Positions 31,326 to 41,066 of a stretch of DNA of 64,000 nucleotides are shown here, one piece after another. How positions within the stretch are numbered: the first letter of the stretch is position 1; each line of letters opens with the position of its first letter. Both the position numbers and the translations under genes were made by a program. The notes beneath the pieces are model-generated. The model ran no database searches. It saw nothing but the letters and a program-made list of their open reading frames with translations, and was not told the DNA's origin. The DNA comes from Chitinophaga pinensis (GTDB lineage Bacteria > Bacteroidota > Bacteroidia > Chitinophagales > CAMDFR01), in the NCBI GenBank assembly GCA_945860705.1, contig CAMART010000001.1:55486-119485 (forward strand), written 5' to 3'.

Positions 31326-34091
31326 ATGGCAAAGCAAGACGAAAGTATTATTATCAAAGGTGCTCGTGAGCACAATCTCAAGAATGTAGACCTTACACTT
31401 CCTAAAAACAAATTGATTGTTTTCACTGGGGTATCGGGTAGTGGCAAGTCCTCGCTATGCATGGATACACTCTATGCCGAGGGGCAACGTAGGTATGTAG
31501 AAAGTCTCTCGTCATATGCGCGTCAGTTTTTGATGCGTATGAATAAGCCCGATGTAGACTATATAAAAGGCATCACTCCTGCTATAGCTATAGAACAAAA
31601 AGTAAGCACGCGTACTACTCGAAGTACTGTAGGTACGCTCACAGAAATATATGATTACTTACGATTGCTCTATGCTCGCATAGGCAAAACAACCTCGCCC
31701 ATATCTGGCAATGAAGTAAAAAAACACGAAGTAAAAGATGTAGTTGATTTTATTTTTTCGCATAGTGAAGATACTAAGGTGCAAATGTTTGCGCCTATAC
31801 TCATGAAAAGAAAAATAGAAGATGAGTTGAATATCCTATTGCAAAAGGGATTTACAAGAGTGCTCTACAAAAAAGAACTGTATAAAATAGAAGAACTACT
31901 CGAGCAAGACCTGAAGAAAAATAAAGAAGAAAAAATATCCATACTCATAGATAGAGTAGTAGCCGAAAACACCGACGACAATCATTCGAGATGTGCCGAC
32001 TCGGTGCAAACTTGTTTCTATGAGGGCGATGGTGAATGTATCATCGATATCGATGGAAAACTTTCTGTATTCAATAATAAGTTTGAATTGGATGGAATGA
32101 AGTTTGAAGAACCTTCACAACATTTTTTCAATTTTAATAATCCGTATGGTGCTTGCAAAACCTGTGAAGGATTTGGAACAGTGATAGGCATAGATGAAGA
32201 CCTCATCATTCCTGATAAAAACTTATCGGTATACGAAGGTGCAATAGCTTGCTGGAAAGGCGAAAAAATGAAACTTTGGAATGATAAGTTGGTGAAAAAC
32301 GGAATCAAATTTGATTTTCCTATTCATCGTTCTATAAAAGATTTGACAAAGGAAGAAAAAAAACTACTCTGGACAGGTAACGAATATTTTGAAGGCTTGA
32401 ATCAGTTTTTTAAATTTCTAGAAGCGGAAAGTTATAAAATACAATATCGTGTGATGCTCTCTAGATACAGAGGTAGAACTACTTGTCACGATTGTAATGG
32501 CTCTCGACTCAGAGCTGATAGTGACTATGTAAAAATAAATAAGATGGCTTTGTCTGAATTGCTCATGACTCCTATAGATGAAGCTTATGTGTTTTTTGAT
32601 ACCCTTAAACTGAATAAAACTGATGCTAAAATAGCTGAACGCATCATTGTAGAAATAAAAAACAGGTTGAAAGTGATGGTGGAGATTGGTCTTGGATATC
32701 TTACGCTCAATCGTTTTTCGAATACACTAAGTGGTGGCGAAACACAGCGTATCAATCTCACTCGTATATTGGGTAGCAACCTCACAGACAGCTTGTATAT
32801 GCTGGATGAACCGAGTATAGGACTGCATCCAAAAGATACTGAAAAACTGATAGCTGTGATAAAAGAACTGCGCGATATGGGCAATACGGTGATAGTGGTA
32901 GAGCATGATGAAGAGATGATACGTGAGGCAGATTACCTCGTAGATATGGGTCCGTACGCAGGTGTGAATGGTGGTGAGGTAGTATTTAGTGGTCATTCAA
33001 AAGATTTGAAAACAGCAGTAAAAAGTCTTACTGCAAAATATATGTTGGGTCTTGAAACTATTGCTGTGCCAAAAAGCAGAAGAAAATTTATCAATAGTAT
33101 AGAAATAACTGGAGCCTCACATCACAACTTAAAAAACATCGATGTAAAATTTCCATTGCAAACTTTGACAGTAGTGACGGGAGTTTCGGGCAGTGGCAAA
33201 ACTACATTAGTCAAAAAAATATTGTATCCACTCATTGCAAATCTGACTGAAGAAAATGCAGGAGAAAAACCAGGTTTTTATAATGACTTGAAGGGTGAAT
33301 ACAAACTCATCAAACAAGTGGAAATGATAGACCAAAATCCACTTGGTAGAACTAGTAGAAGTAATGCGGTGACCTACACAAAAAGTTATGATGCTATTCG
33401 AGATTTATTTTCGCAACAACAACTTTCAAAACTTAGAGGATTTAAAGCAAAAGATTTTTCATTTAATGTGGAAGGTGGCAGATGTGAAACCTGCAAAGGA
33501 GATGGCGAAATAGTAGTAGAAATGCAGTTTCTAGCAGATGTGCATCTGGTATGTGATAGTTGCAAAGGCAAACGATTTAAAGAGGAAGTGCTTGAAGTAA
33601 CTTTTAAAGACAAATCTATTTTTGATGTATTGAGTATGAGTATAGATGAAGCTATGGAGTTTTTTATTCATCATCCAGATATTCGTCTTAGAATAAAACC
33701 ACTACAGGATATAGGTCTTGGATATATCACACTTGGGCAGAGCACTTCTACTCTGAGCGGTGGTGAAGCTCAAAGATTGAAACTGGCTTCATTCTTAGGC
33801 AAAGGCGCAGTAACACATCCGGTATTATTTATTTTTGATGAACCTACTACAGGTTTGCATTTTTATGATGTACAAAAACTATTAGATGCATTTGATGCGC
33901 TGATAAAACTAGGGCATACATTGGTAGTAATCGAGCACAATCTAGATGTGATAAAATGTGCAGACTGGCTGATAGATTTAGGACCAGAAGGTGGTAAGAA
34001 TGGTGGTAGTCTTATGTTTCAAGGTATACCAGAAGATATTCTCAAAAATGATAAAAGCGAAACTGCCCGTTTTCTAAAAGAAAAATTATAG
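31326..34091 (+). CDS. uvrA: Excinuclease ABC subunit A
   Basis: 921 aa, slightly short of the usual ~940. UvrA is the damage-sensing ATPase of nucleotide excision repair. ATPase 1: Walker A GVSGSGKSS (near 35-43), then YAEGQRRYVESLSSYARQFL; its signature LSGGETQRINLTRIL and Walker B LYMLDEPSIGLHP follow. ATPase 2: GVSGSGKTTLVKKIL, LSGGEAQRLKLASFL and LFIFDEPTTGLH. The second zinc module is intact (GRCETCKGDG..HLVCDSCKGKRF). The first zinc module keeps only GACKTCEGFG; the usual upstream CxxC, just before the F-N-x-P-Y-G segment, is replaced by FELDGMKFEEP. Many Bacteroidota carry two UvrA paralogues; this may be the divergent one. Confidence 0.9.
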   Translation: MAKQDESIIIKGAREHNLKNVDLTLPKNKLIVFTGVSGSGKSSLCMDTLYAEGQRRYVESLSSYARQFLMRMNKPDVDYIKGITPAIAIEQKVSTRTTRSTVGTLTEIYDYLRLLYARIGKTTSPISGNEVKKHEVKDVVDFIFSHSEDTKVQMFAPILMKRKIEDELNILLQKGFTRVLYKKELYKIEELLEQDLKKNKEEKISILIDRVVAENTDDNHSRCADSVQTCFYEGDGECIIDIDGKLSVFNNKFELDGMKFEEPSQHFFNFNNPYGACKTCEGFGTVIGIDEDLIIPDKNLSVYEGAIACWKGEKMKLWNDKLVKNGIKFDFPIHRSIKDLTKEEKKLLWTGNEYFEGLNQFFKFLEAESYKIQYRVMLSRYRGRTTCHDCNGSRLRADSDYVKINKMALSELLMTPIDEAYVFFDTLKLNKTDAKIAERIIVEIKNRLKVMVEIGLGYLTLNRFSNTLSGGETQRINLTRILGSNLTDSLYMLDEPSIGLHPKDTEKLIAVIKELRDMGNTVIVVEHDEEMIREADYLVDMGPYAGVNGGEVVFSGHSKDLKTAVKSLTAKYMLGLETIAVPKSRRKFINSIEITGASHHNLKNIDVKFPLQTLTVVTGVSGSGKTTLVKKILYPLIANLTEENAGEKPGFYNDLKGEYKLIKQVEMIDQNPLGRTSRSNAVTYTKSYDAIRDLFSQQQLSKLRGFKAKDFSFNVEGGRCETCKGDGEIVVEMQFLADVHLVCDSCKGKRFKEEVLEVTFKDKSIFDVLSMSIDEAMEFFIHHPDIRLRIKPLQDIGLGYITLGQSTSTLSGGEAQRLKLASFLGKGAVTHPVLFIFDEPTTGLHFYDVQKLLDAFDALIKLGHTLVVIEHNLDVIKCADWLIDLGPEGGKNGGSLMFQGIPEDILKNDKSETARFLKEKL

Positions 34092-34153
34092 TTTGTCTAC
34101 TTCAATGTATTTATAAAGATTGATTTTTTTCAAAGCAAAATCATTACTTTATG

Positions 34154-34161
34154 TAACTTTG
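34154..34161 (+). promoter_or_regulatory. -7 element (TAACTTTG) for the OmpA-like protein
   Basis: TAACTTTG fits TAnnTTTG; it ends 38 nt before the GTG start at 34200. Confidence 0.55.
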
Positions 34162-34199
34162 TATATAATATACATACACAAACATCTAACATATATACA

Positions 34200-36023
34200 G
34201 TGAAAAAAATATATTTTTTAGTTTTATTAATTACTCAATTTTTTGTTTCAAATGCTTTAGACCTTAAAGGTACAGTAACAGACAATATCAGCAAAACACC
34301 TATAGCTAAGGCACTCGTACGTATACAAATCAATGGTATAGAAACAGGCAGAACTAATACTAAATCGGATGGTACTTTCGCATTGCCCCTAGAAAGAAAT
34401 GTAGACTATAAAGTGTATATAGATATGCTAGGATATGAGCAAACCCGACTAGATATCTCTACAAAATTTGCAGCAACTATTAATGATATACCTACATTGG
34501 AAATAGAACTTTATAAATTAAAAACGAATACTACTGTCAGCTCTACTATTAATAATACTTCAACAACTACTAATATTGAAGCTTCTACCAAGAGCAATAA
34601 TCCTTCATTAATTGTATTATTAAAAGGAAAAGTATATCATGCTATGTATGGTGGCTTGGCTGGCGAACAAGTGATTTTGAAAAATATAAATACTGGTGAA
34701 ACTAAAATAGATAATACCATAGCTAATGGAAATTATTTATTACAACTAGAGCCAAATAAAAATTATTCGCTTACTGTAAAAGGTATAGCAGGAAATCCAT
34801 TATATGAATATGAAACATTTTTTATCTCTACTACTGGTGTGCAAAGCGCTGTGCAAGTAATTAGAAATTTTGAAAACAAGGCTATTATATATGTTATAAT
34901 AAGTGATAACTCTTCTGAAACAAAAACTACTCAAGCAGTAACAGCTCCTACAACTAGCAAAAGCAAAAAAGTAAAAAAAGATATAGTAGCAAGAAATGTA
35001 GTAGTAAAAATAACAGATGTAAATGATAAAGAAGAAAATATACGTACTGTAAACTCTGCAACAGATCTTAAAAAAATAGAAGATGCAAAAAAAGCGGAGG
35101 CATTGAAAACTGCAGAAATGCAAAAGAAAAAAGATGCAGAAATGCTTGCATTAAAAGTAGAAGCAGAGAAAAAACTAGAAGCAACTAGACAAGCCGAACT
35201 TCAAAAACAAAAAGAAAATCAATCTAAACTAGACGAGCAAAAGAAATTAGAGCTACAGAAAAAAAAGGAAGCTGAGATGCTTGCTTTAAAACTAGAAGCA
35301 CAAAAAAAACTAGATGCTAGTAAACAAAAAGAACAAGCTAATCAAATAGCAATAGATAAAAAAATTGCAGAAGAAAAAAGATTAGCAACTGAAAAAGAAA
35401 TCGCATTACAAAAAGAAAAAGAGGCTAAAATTATAGCAGAACAAAAAGTAATCATAGAAAAACAAAAAACTGAAACAAAAACAGCTGAAGAAAAAAAATT
35501 AGCTGTATTAGAAAATAATAAACGATTAGATTCTATAGTGGCTTATGGTGGTACAAGATTTATGCATAAAGAAAAAACGATAGAAGATGTGCAAAGAGAA
35601 ACTGCAAATACAAACAATACAAACATCAAAAATCCGCTACCAATAAGTGTAGATGAAAATAGAACTCCTGTAATCAATGATATCATTTATTTTGGACCAG
35701 GAAAAGGAATTTTAGATGAAGAGGCTAAGAAATATTTGTTAGATATAGCAAACAAATTAAAATCAGACGCTAATTTGAAGTTAGATATAAGCATACATGC
35801 AGATGCGAATGATGAACTTAGTGTATCTGAGTATCTATGCAAATTGCGTTTAAAAAATATTTCGGATTTACTAATCAATACTTACAAAGTGAATTTCTCT
35901 CAACTCACCATACGTAATACAGGAAGTGACCAGGGAGCAAATACTTGTAAAAAGGGAGATGCAAACTGCAGCGAACTAGACCACCAAATGAACAGAAGAA
36001 TAGAACTTCATTTTATTCTATAG
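34200..36023 (+). CDS. Envelope protein with carboxypeptidase-regulatory-like, coiled-coil and OmpA domains
   Basis: 607 aa from a GTG start that gives a signal peptide (MKKIYFLVLLITQFFVSNA). Two carboxypeptidase-regulatory/Cna-B-like beta domains (LDLKGTVTDNISKTPIAKALVRIQING, about 21-105; VLLKGKVYHAMYGGLAGEQVILKNINTGET, about 140-230) are followed by a Lys/Glu/Ala/Gln-rich coiled coil (about 290-445, with KKKDAEMLALK and KKKEAEMLALK heptad-like repeats). The last ~115 residues are an OmpA-like peptidoglycan-binding domain (IIYFGPGKGILDEEAKKYLLDIANKLK..ISIHADANDELSVSEYL..HQMNRRIELHFIL). It may link the outer membrane to peptidoglycan. An inserted CKKGDANCSELD loop is unusual and holds two cysteines. 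Confidence 0.82.
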   Translation: MKKIYFLVLLITQFFVSNALDLKGTVTDNISKTPIAKALVRIQINGIETGRTNTKSDGTFALPLERNVDYKVYIDMLGYEQTRLDISTKFAATINDIPTLEIELYKLKTNTTVSSTINNTSTTTNIEASTKSNNPSLIVLLKGKVYHAMYGGLAGEQVILKNINTGETKIDNTIANGNYLLQLEPNKNYSLTVKGIAGNPLYEYETFFISTTGVQSAVQVIRNFENKAIIYVIISDNSSETKTTQAVTAPTTSKSKKVKKDIVARNVVVKITDVNDKEENIRTVNSATDLKKIEDAKKAEALKTAEMQKKKDAEMLALKVEAEKKLEATRQAELQKQKENQSKLDEQKKLELQKKKEAEMLALKLEAQKKLDASKQKEQANQIAIDKKIAEEKRLATEKEIALQKEKEAKIIAEQKVIIEKQKTETKTAEEKKLAVLENNKRLDSIVAYGGTRFMHKEKTIEDVQRETANTNNTNIKNPLPISVDENRTPVINDIIYFGPGKGILDEEAKKYLLDIANKLKSDANLKLDISIHADANDELSVSEYLCKLRLKNISDLLINTYKVNFSQLTIRNTGSDQGANTCKKGDANCSELDHQMNRRIELHFIL

Positions 36024-36030
36024 AAAAAAT

Positions 36031-36696
36031 TTAAGGTCTCAATAATAGATTCAACGCATATTCATCTATTACACCATCTGGATATAAATTATTTTTAGTT
36101 TCGAAATCTAAAATTGCTTCTTTAGTAAGCGTGCTAAATATTCCATCGACAGGCATATCATATCCTTTTGCTTTAAGTAATTTTTGTAGTTCCCATACAC
36201 CAGCACCTTTATCACCTACGCTCCATATTCTAGATTTAAGCGTATTCATCAAAGACTCTCTTACTTCGTTGTTCTGTTTAAATTCTTTAAGTTTTGAAGG
36301 ATCTACACCACTTGTTTGCCATTCTTGTATATCTGCATTGGAGTATCCTTTAGTTTTCAATTCATTGCTTTGTATGAGTATCGCTTCAAAATAATTGACA
36401 TCTGCCTTTAGTTGATTATATTTTTCTACAGATTTATTGGTGATATCATTAGATTTTTTTGGTGCACGAACATCTATTCCTCTATCTACCCAACACTCCA
36501 ATGCGTATGAGTTGGCATCTCCTATTTTTCTATAATATTCATTCAAAAAAGCTTTGTCATAGTAAGTCAAATCTATTTTATTGTTAGCTACTATTTCATA
36601 GTTTTTTGCTGGATGAAATCTTCTATAATTGATAAATTGATTGTATCCTATTGCTCCAAGAATTACTATAGCAAGAAATATGGCTAGTTGTTTCAT
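36031..36696 (-). CDS. Membrane-anchored peptidoglycan-binding domain protein
   Basis: 221 aa. An N-terminal hydrophobic segment (QLAIFLAIVILGAIGYNQF) acts as signal or anchor. The middle (about 30-145) is helical, containing NKIDLTYYDKAFLNEYYRKIG. The C-terminal ~65 residues form a PG_binding_1 three-helix unit: VGDKGAGVWELQKLLKAKGYDMPVDGIFSTLTKEAILDFETKNNLYPDGVIDEYALNLLL. It therefore likely acts in the periplasm on the cell wall. The stop is only 7 nt from the convergent OmpA-like gene, also a peptidoglycan-binding protein; no terminator is seen in between. Confidence 0.78.
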   Translation of the reverse strand: MKQLAIFLAIVILGAIGYNQFINYRRFHPAKNYEIVANNKIDLTYYDKAFLNEYYRKIGDANSYALECWVDRGIDVRAPKKSNDITNKSVEKYNQLKADVNYFEAILIQSNELKTKGYSNADIQEWQTSGVDPSKLKEFKQNNEVRESLMNTLKSRIWSVGDKGAGVWELQKLLKAKGYDMPVDGIFSTLTKEAILDFETKNNLYPDGVIDEYALNLLLRP

Positions 36697-36734
36697 ATTA
36701 AGATCGAATTATATAATTATAAAACACTAATGTA

Positions 36735-37472
36735 CTAAATATTTTGTTTTTTACGCAATTCAAAATTTTGACCAAGATATACTCTTCTCACTTGTTCGTC
36801 ATTTGCAAGATCTTCTGCGGTTCCAGCTTTTAGAATTTTACCTTCAAATAATAAGTAGGTTCTATCTGTGATAGATAATGTTTCTTGCACATTGTGATCT
36901 GTGATGAGCACACCTATATTTCTATCTCTTAGTTTTTCTACTATGCGTTGTATATCTTCTACAGCTATAGGATCTACCCCTGCAAAAGGTTCATCAAGCA
37001 AAATAAATTTTGGATCAGTAGCTAATGCACGAGCTATTTCGGTTCTTCTACGTTCACCACCACTGAGTACATCCCCTAAATTTTTTCTTACATGGTTGAG
37101 TCCAAACTCTTGTATCAATTGTTCACACTTATCTTTTCTATCAGATTTATTGAGCTTGGTCATTTCTAGTACCGCCATTATATTGTCTTCTATAGACAAC
37201 TGTCTGAATACACTAGCTTCTTGTGGTAAATAGCCAATACCTTCTTGAGCTCTTCTATACATAGGATATTCGGTGATATCTTGATTGCCATAGATGATTT
37301 TTCCACCTTCAGATTGAATCAAACCTACTATCATATAAAAGGTAGTAGTTTTACCAGCACCATTAGGACCAAGTAAACCAACGATTTCTCCTTGATTTAC
37401 TTCTACGCTCACGTTGTTTACTACGGTACGTCCTTTATATTTTTTTACTAAATTTTCTGCGTAGAGTTTCAT
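36735..37472 (-). CDS. lptB: LPS export ABC transporter ATP-binding protein
   Basis: 245 aa, the normal length. LptB powers extraction of lipopolysaccharide from the inner membrane by LptFG. Walker A GPNGAGKT (35-42), Q-loop [18 protein letters not shown] (the LPQEASVFR form is diagnostic of LptB), signature [16 protein letters not shown], Walker [17 protein letters not shown] and the H-loop [15 protein letters not shown] are all present. The other lpt genes are not in the window. A 38-nt gap separates it from the PG-binding gene downstream on the same strand, so an operon is possible. Confidence 0.94.
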   Translation of the reverse strand: MKLYAENLVKKYKGRTVVNNVSVEVNQGEIVGLLGPNGAGKTTTFYMIVGLIQSEGGKIIYGNQDITEYPMYRRAQEGIGYLPQEASVFRQLSIEDNIMAVLEMTKLNKSDRKDKCEQLIQEFGLNHVRKNLGDVLSGGERRRTEIARALATDPKFILLDEPFAGVDPIAVEDIQRIVEKLRDRNIGVLITDHNVQETLSITDRTYLLFEGKILKAGTAEDLANDEQVRRVYLGQNFELRKKQNI

Positions 37473-37544
37473 ATAAAATCCATCAATTTGTCTGCTAAAT
37501 TAATGTAATAATTCTTAATAGAATGTGATAAAATGTAAATCATA

Positions 37545-37583
37545 ATAAAAGGGGTTTTCATCTTCGATGAAAACCCCTTTTAT
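37545..37583 (-). terminator. Intrinsic terminator after the RND operon
   Basis: Perfect 18-bp arms (37545-37562 and 37566-37583), GGGG/CCCC core and flanking T/A runs; 19 nt after the RND gene stop. Confidence 0.85.
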
Positions 37584-37601
37584 AGAATCTATTAATTATT
37601 A

Positions 37602-40600
37602 TTAATTATCTGTTTGTTCTGGTGCTTGTTTTGGTGCTGATTTTCTATTGATAATATTTTTTACTAGTTGATTAAAATCTATTTTGCCTATTTTCTCTGT
37701 AAGCAATACCATCAAAGGAACTAAAATCAACGTAAGGAATGTAGCAAATATTAGTCCATATATCATAGTCCATGCTAGTGGTCCCCAGAATGCCACATTG
37801 TCTCCACCTAAGTGAAAATGAGGTTCGAAACTTCTAAATAAGGTTACAAAATTTATATTTAATCCTACAGCTAAAGGTATCAAACCAAGTATAGCACTCA
37901 TCGCAGTAAGTATTACTGGTGTCATACGAGTAGCACCTCCTTCTACTACCGCTTGCTCTAGAGACATACCACGCTCTTGTAGCTCATCTATAAATTCTAT
38001 CATCAATATACCGTTTCGTACTACAATACCAGCTAGTGAGAATAGACCCACACCTGTCATTACCACAGAAAAATTCATTCCTGTAAAAGTGAATCCTAAT
38101 GCAATACCTATCATACTAAAAATAACTGTTGTAAAAATAATTATTGGTTTTGCAACTGAGTTGAATTGTGTAACTAAAATCAAAAACATCAGAGCAAGTG
38201 CACCCATGAATGCTAGACCTAAAAAATCTGCAGTTTCTTGTTGTTGTTCTTGCTCACCTGTTTGTTTTATTTCATATCCAGTTGGTAAAGTCATATTATC
38301 CAAAACCGTTTTTATTTCCGCATTTATATCATTTGCATTATATCCATTCATTGGTTCAGCAGTTAAATTCAAAACTCTTTTTTGATCTTTTCTATTGATC
38401 ATACTTATACTATTGCTATATCTTACACTTACCAATGATGAAAGTGGCACTTGTTTATACATACCTATACTCATATCCATAAAAGAAATATTTAGATTGA
38501 GTAACTCTTCTATTTTTTGTCTATACTTACTTTCTACTCTCAAAATTATAGGTGCATCTTTATCTGCATCTCTATATTTAGAAACTTCTTTACCATACAA
38601 TGCAGTTCTTAACTCACCTGCTAACTGGCCAATAGAGATTCCTTCTCTTTGCATTTTCTCAGCATCTGGCACGAGCATAATTTCTGGTTTAGATACTTGT
38701 AAATCACTTCTCAATTCGTCAAATCCTTTTATACCATTTTTAGAAACCTCTTCTTTTACTTGAGCGGCTATTGCATTCAGCTGATCAAAATCATCACCAC
38801 TTATTTCTATATTTATTGGTTTACCTACTGGCGGTCCATTTCTTTCTGGCTCTACGCTAATCTCTGCACCTACTACTCCTTTACCAAATTCATTTTTTAA
38901 ATCATCTAATATTTTTTGTGTACTTGCACCATCTCTTTCACTGAATTGTACAAAAGAAACAGTCACTTTACTTTTGTGAGGTGTAGGAACTTTATCTGGA
39001 TTTTGAGGGTCGCCTGCACCAATACCAACATTACTAATCACAGATGATACTAATGGATTTTTATCACCAATTATTTTATTGACTCTACTTTCTATATTTT
39101 TTGTGATACTGTCTGTCACTTCTACTGCTGTTCCATTTGGAAGCTTACAATATATATATGCAAAATTTGGTTCTGCTATTGGAAAGAACTCAATAGTTGG
39201 TTTACTCAAAATAAAAATATATACACTACCTATCAATAATAAAAAAGTACCAATAAGCATCATTATTGGTCTATACCCAATAATTAATTTCGTTAATAAA
39301 TTTTTGTAGACAGTAGTGACTTTTGGCCAAAGTTTTTCTTGAAATACTTTAATCGATGGTTCAAATACAAAATGAAATAACACTAATAGCAATAAAAAGA
39401 AAATTGACAGATTTGCAACTGCATGATATCCTATTGCATGTCCTATTATTCCTATTAATGCAAATATCACTATCGCTATTAAATATCTTTTAATAAATCC
39501 TTTTTTCACTACTACGTTTCCATCATGTCCATCATCTCTTTTCATAAATGATACAGCAAAAACTGGGTTCATCACAAACGCAACAAATAATGATGCACCT
39601 AAAGTAATAATTAAAGTAACTGGAAGATTACTCATAAATTTACCAACTATACCTGGCCAAAATAACAATGGAATAAATGGAGCTAATGTAGTAAGCGTTC
39701 CTGCAAGTACTGGAATAAATACTTCTCCTGCTGCATACTTAGTCGCTTCTTTAATACTAAAATCATATTTATGAAAAATACGGTGTGTATTTTCTATTAC
39801 TACTATGGCATCGTCTACTATGATACCTAACGCAAGTAGTAGGGAGAATAACACAATCACGTTCATGGTCATACCTAACATAGGCATAAATAAAAATGCT
39901 ATCAAACAAGATAATGGTACTGCCAAACCAACGAAGAACGCATTGGTAAAGCCCATAAAAAACATAAGAATAAATACAACAAATACGAATCCTAAAATCA
40001 CAGTATTCATCAAATCATCTAACTGTATTCTAGTTTTACCTGATGTATCACCCGTCACAGTATAATCCATACCATTTGGAAATTTATTAGACTTAGAATC
40101 ATCTAATATTTTATAAATATTATCTGCACTTTCAATTAAGTTAGCACCAGATCTTTTTATTACATTTAGTGTCACAACACTTTTACCTGCAAGTCGTGCA
40201 TAGTCTGTTTTTTCTTTATATGCATCACGAACAGTAGCGATGTCTTTTAAGAAAACGCTATTGCCCAAAAATGAACGAACAACCATATTTTCAATCTCTG
40301 AAATATTTTGAAATTCTCCAGTGACACGTACATTTCTTTTCATTTCATTCACTCTCATTTCACCACCACTCACATTTAGATTTTGTCTTTGTATAGCCTG
40401 TTCTATATCATACAGCGTAAGACCTACATTGGTCATTTTGTACATATCTATATCTATCTGTATTTCTCTATCAAGTCCTCCAATGATATCTACACGAGTG
40501 ATTCCGTTGAGTGATTCTATTTTATCTTTGAGGTCTTCCCCTTGTTTTTTCAATACATCCAAAGGTATATCGCCATACAAGTTGATATTCATTATGGGCA

Positions 40601-41033
40601 TTTCTGCTATATCAAATTCTTGTATTTGTGGGTCAGATTTCAAATCGCTTGGCAAATCTTTTTTACCTTTTTGTACAGCATCAGTTACACGTTGCTTACA
40701 TACACTTGGTTCTAGATCTGTATTAAATTCTACTACTATCAAACAAAAATCTGACATAGAATTACTCGTCACTTTTTTTACACCAGAAATAGATTTGATT
40801 TGTTTTTCTAGCGGCTTGGTCACTAGGTTTTCTATATCTTCTGGTGTAGCACCCGGATAGATTGTAGCCACTGATATTGTAGGAACTACAACATCTGGAA
40901 ATAGTTCTTTTGGCAATTTGATATAAGTAACAATTCCTGCTAAAGTCAGCAATAGTGTTATTACATAAATGCTCGTTTTATTATTGATACACCAAGTAGT
41001 AAACTTGAGTTCTTTCAATCTTTCAGTATTCAT
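37602..41033 (-). CDS. RND-family efflux pump inner-membrane subunit (AcrB/CzcA-like)
   Basis: 1143 aa, about 100 longer than typical AcrB/MdtB. It has the RND plan: TM1 (SIYVITLLLTLAGIVTYIKLP), porter motif ELFPDVVVPTISVATIYPGATPEDIENLVTKPLE, first TM block with ALGIIVDDAIVVIENTHRI (TM4 acidic motif for proton transfer), and the second block (FSVVMTGVGLFSLAGIVVRNGILMIEFIDELQERGMS). The extra length is mainly between the two halves, where KRDDGHDGN is followed by two extra hydrophobic segments (YLIAIVIFALIGIIGHAIGY; SIFFLLLLVLFHFVF). It is the last gene of a tetR-tolC-hlyD-rnd operon, so it likely exports drugs or toxic compounds; substrate unknown. Confidence 0.9.
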   Translation of the reverse strand: MNTERLKELKFTTWCINNKTSIYVITLLLTLAGIVTYIKLPKELFPDVVVPTISVATIYPGATPEDIENLVTKPLEKQIKSISGVKKVTSNSMSDFCLIVVEFNTDLEPSVCKQRVTDAVQKGKKDLPSDLKSDPQIQEFDIAEMPIMNINLYGDIPLDVLKKQGEDLKDKIESLNGITRVDIIGGLDREIQIDIDMYKMTNVGLTLYDIEQAIQRQNLNVSGGEMRVNEMKRNVRVTGEFQNISEIENMVVRSFLGNSVFLKDIATVRDAYKEKTDYARLAGKSVVTLNVIKRSGANLIESADNIYKILDDSKSNKFPNGMDYTVTGDTSGKTRIQLDDLMNTVILGFVFVVFILMFFMGFTNAFFVGLAVPLSCLIAFLFMPMLGMTMNVIVLFSLLLALGIIVDDAIVVIENTHRIFHKYDFSIKEATKYAAGEVFIPVLAGTLTTLAPFIPLLFWPGIVGKFMSNLPVTLIITLGASLFVAFVMNPVFAVSFMKRDDGHDGNVVVKKGFIKRYLIAIVIFALIGIIGHAIGYHAVANLSIFFLLLLVLFHFVFEPSIKVFQEKLWPKVTTVYKNLLTKLIIGYRPIMMLIGTFLLLIGSVYIFILSKPTIEFFPIAEPNFAYIYCKLPNGTAVEVTDSITKNIESRVNKIIGDKNPLVSSVISNVGIGAGDPQNPDKVPTPHKSKVTVSFVQFSERDGASTQKILDDLKNEFGKGVVGAEISVEPERNGPPVGKPINIEISGDDFDQLNAIAAQVKEEVSKNGIKGFDELRSDLQVSKPEIMLVPDAEKMQREGISIGQLAGELRTALYGKEVSKYRDADKDAPIILRVESKYRQKIEELLNLNISFMDMSIGMYKQVPLSSLVSVRYSNSISMINRKDQKRVLNLTAEPMNGYNANDINAEIKTVLDNMTLPTGYEIKQTGEQEQQQETADFLGLAFMGALALMFLILVTQFNSVAKPIIIFTTVIFSMIGIALGFTFTGMNFSVVMTGVGLFSLAGIVVRNGILMIEFIDELQERGMSLEQAVVEGGATRMTPVILTAMSAILGLIPLAVGLNINFVTLFRSFEPHFHLGGDNVAFWGPLAWTMIYGLIFATFLTLILVPLMVLLTEKIGKIDFNQLVKNIINRKSAPKQAPEQTDN

Positions 41034-41066
41034 ATATTTTTATTTATGGTTGATTGAATACGTTTA

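Noticed and set aside
34800..35123. Tyr/Phe/Cys-rich minus-strand frame
   Set aside because: Antisense to the Lys/Glu-rich coiled coil of the OmpA-like gene; composition is explained by the opposite strand.
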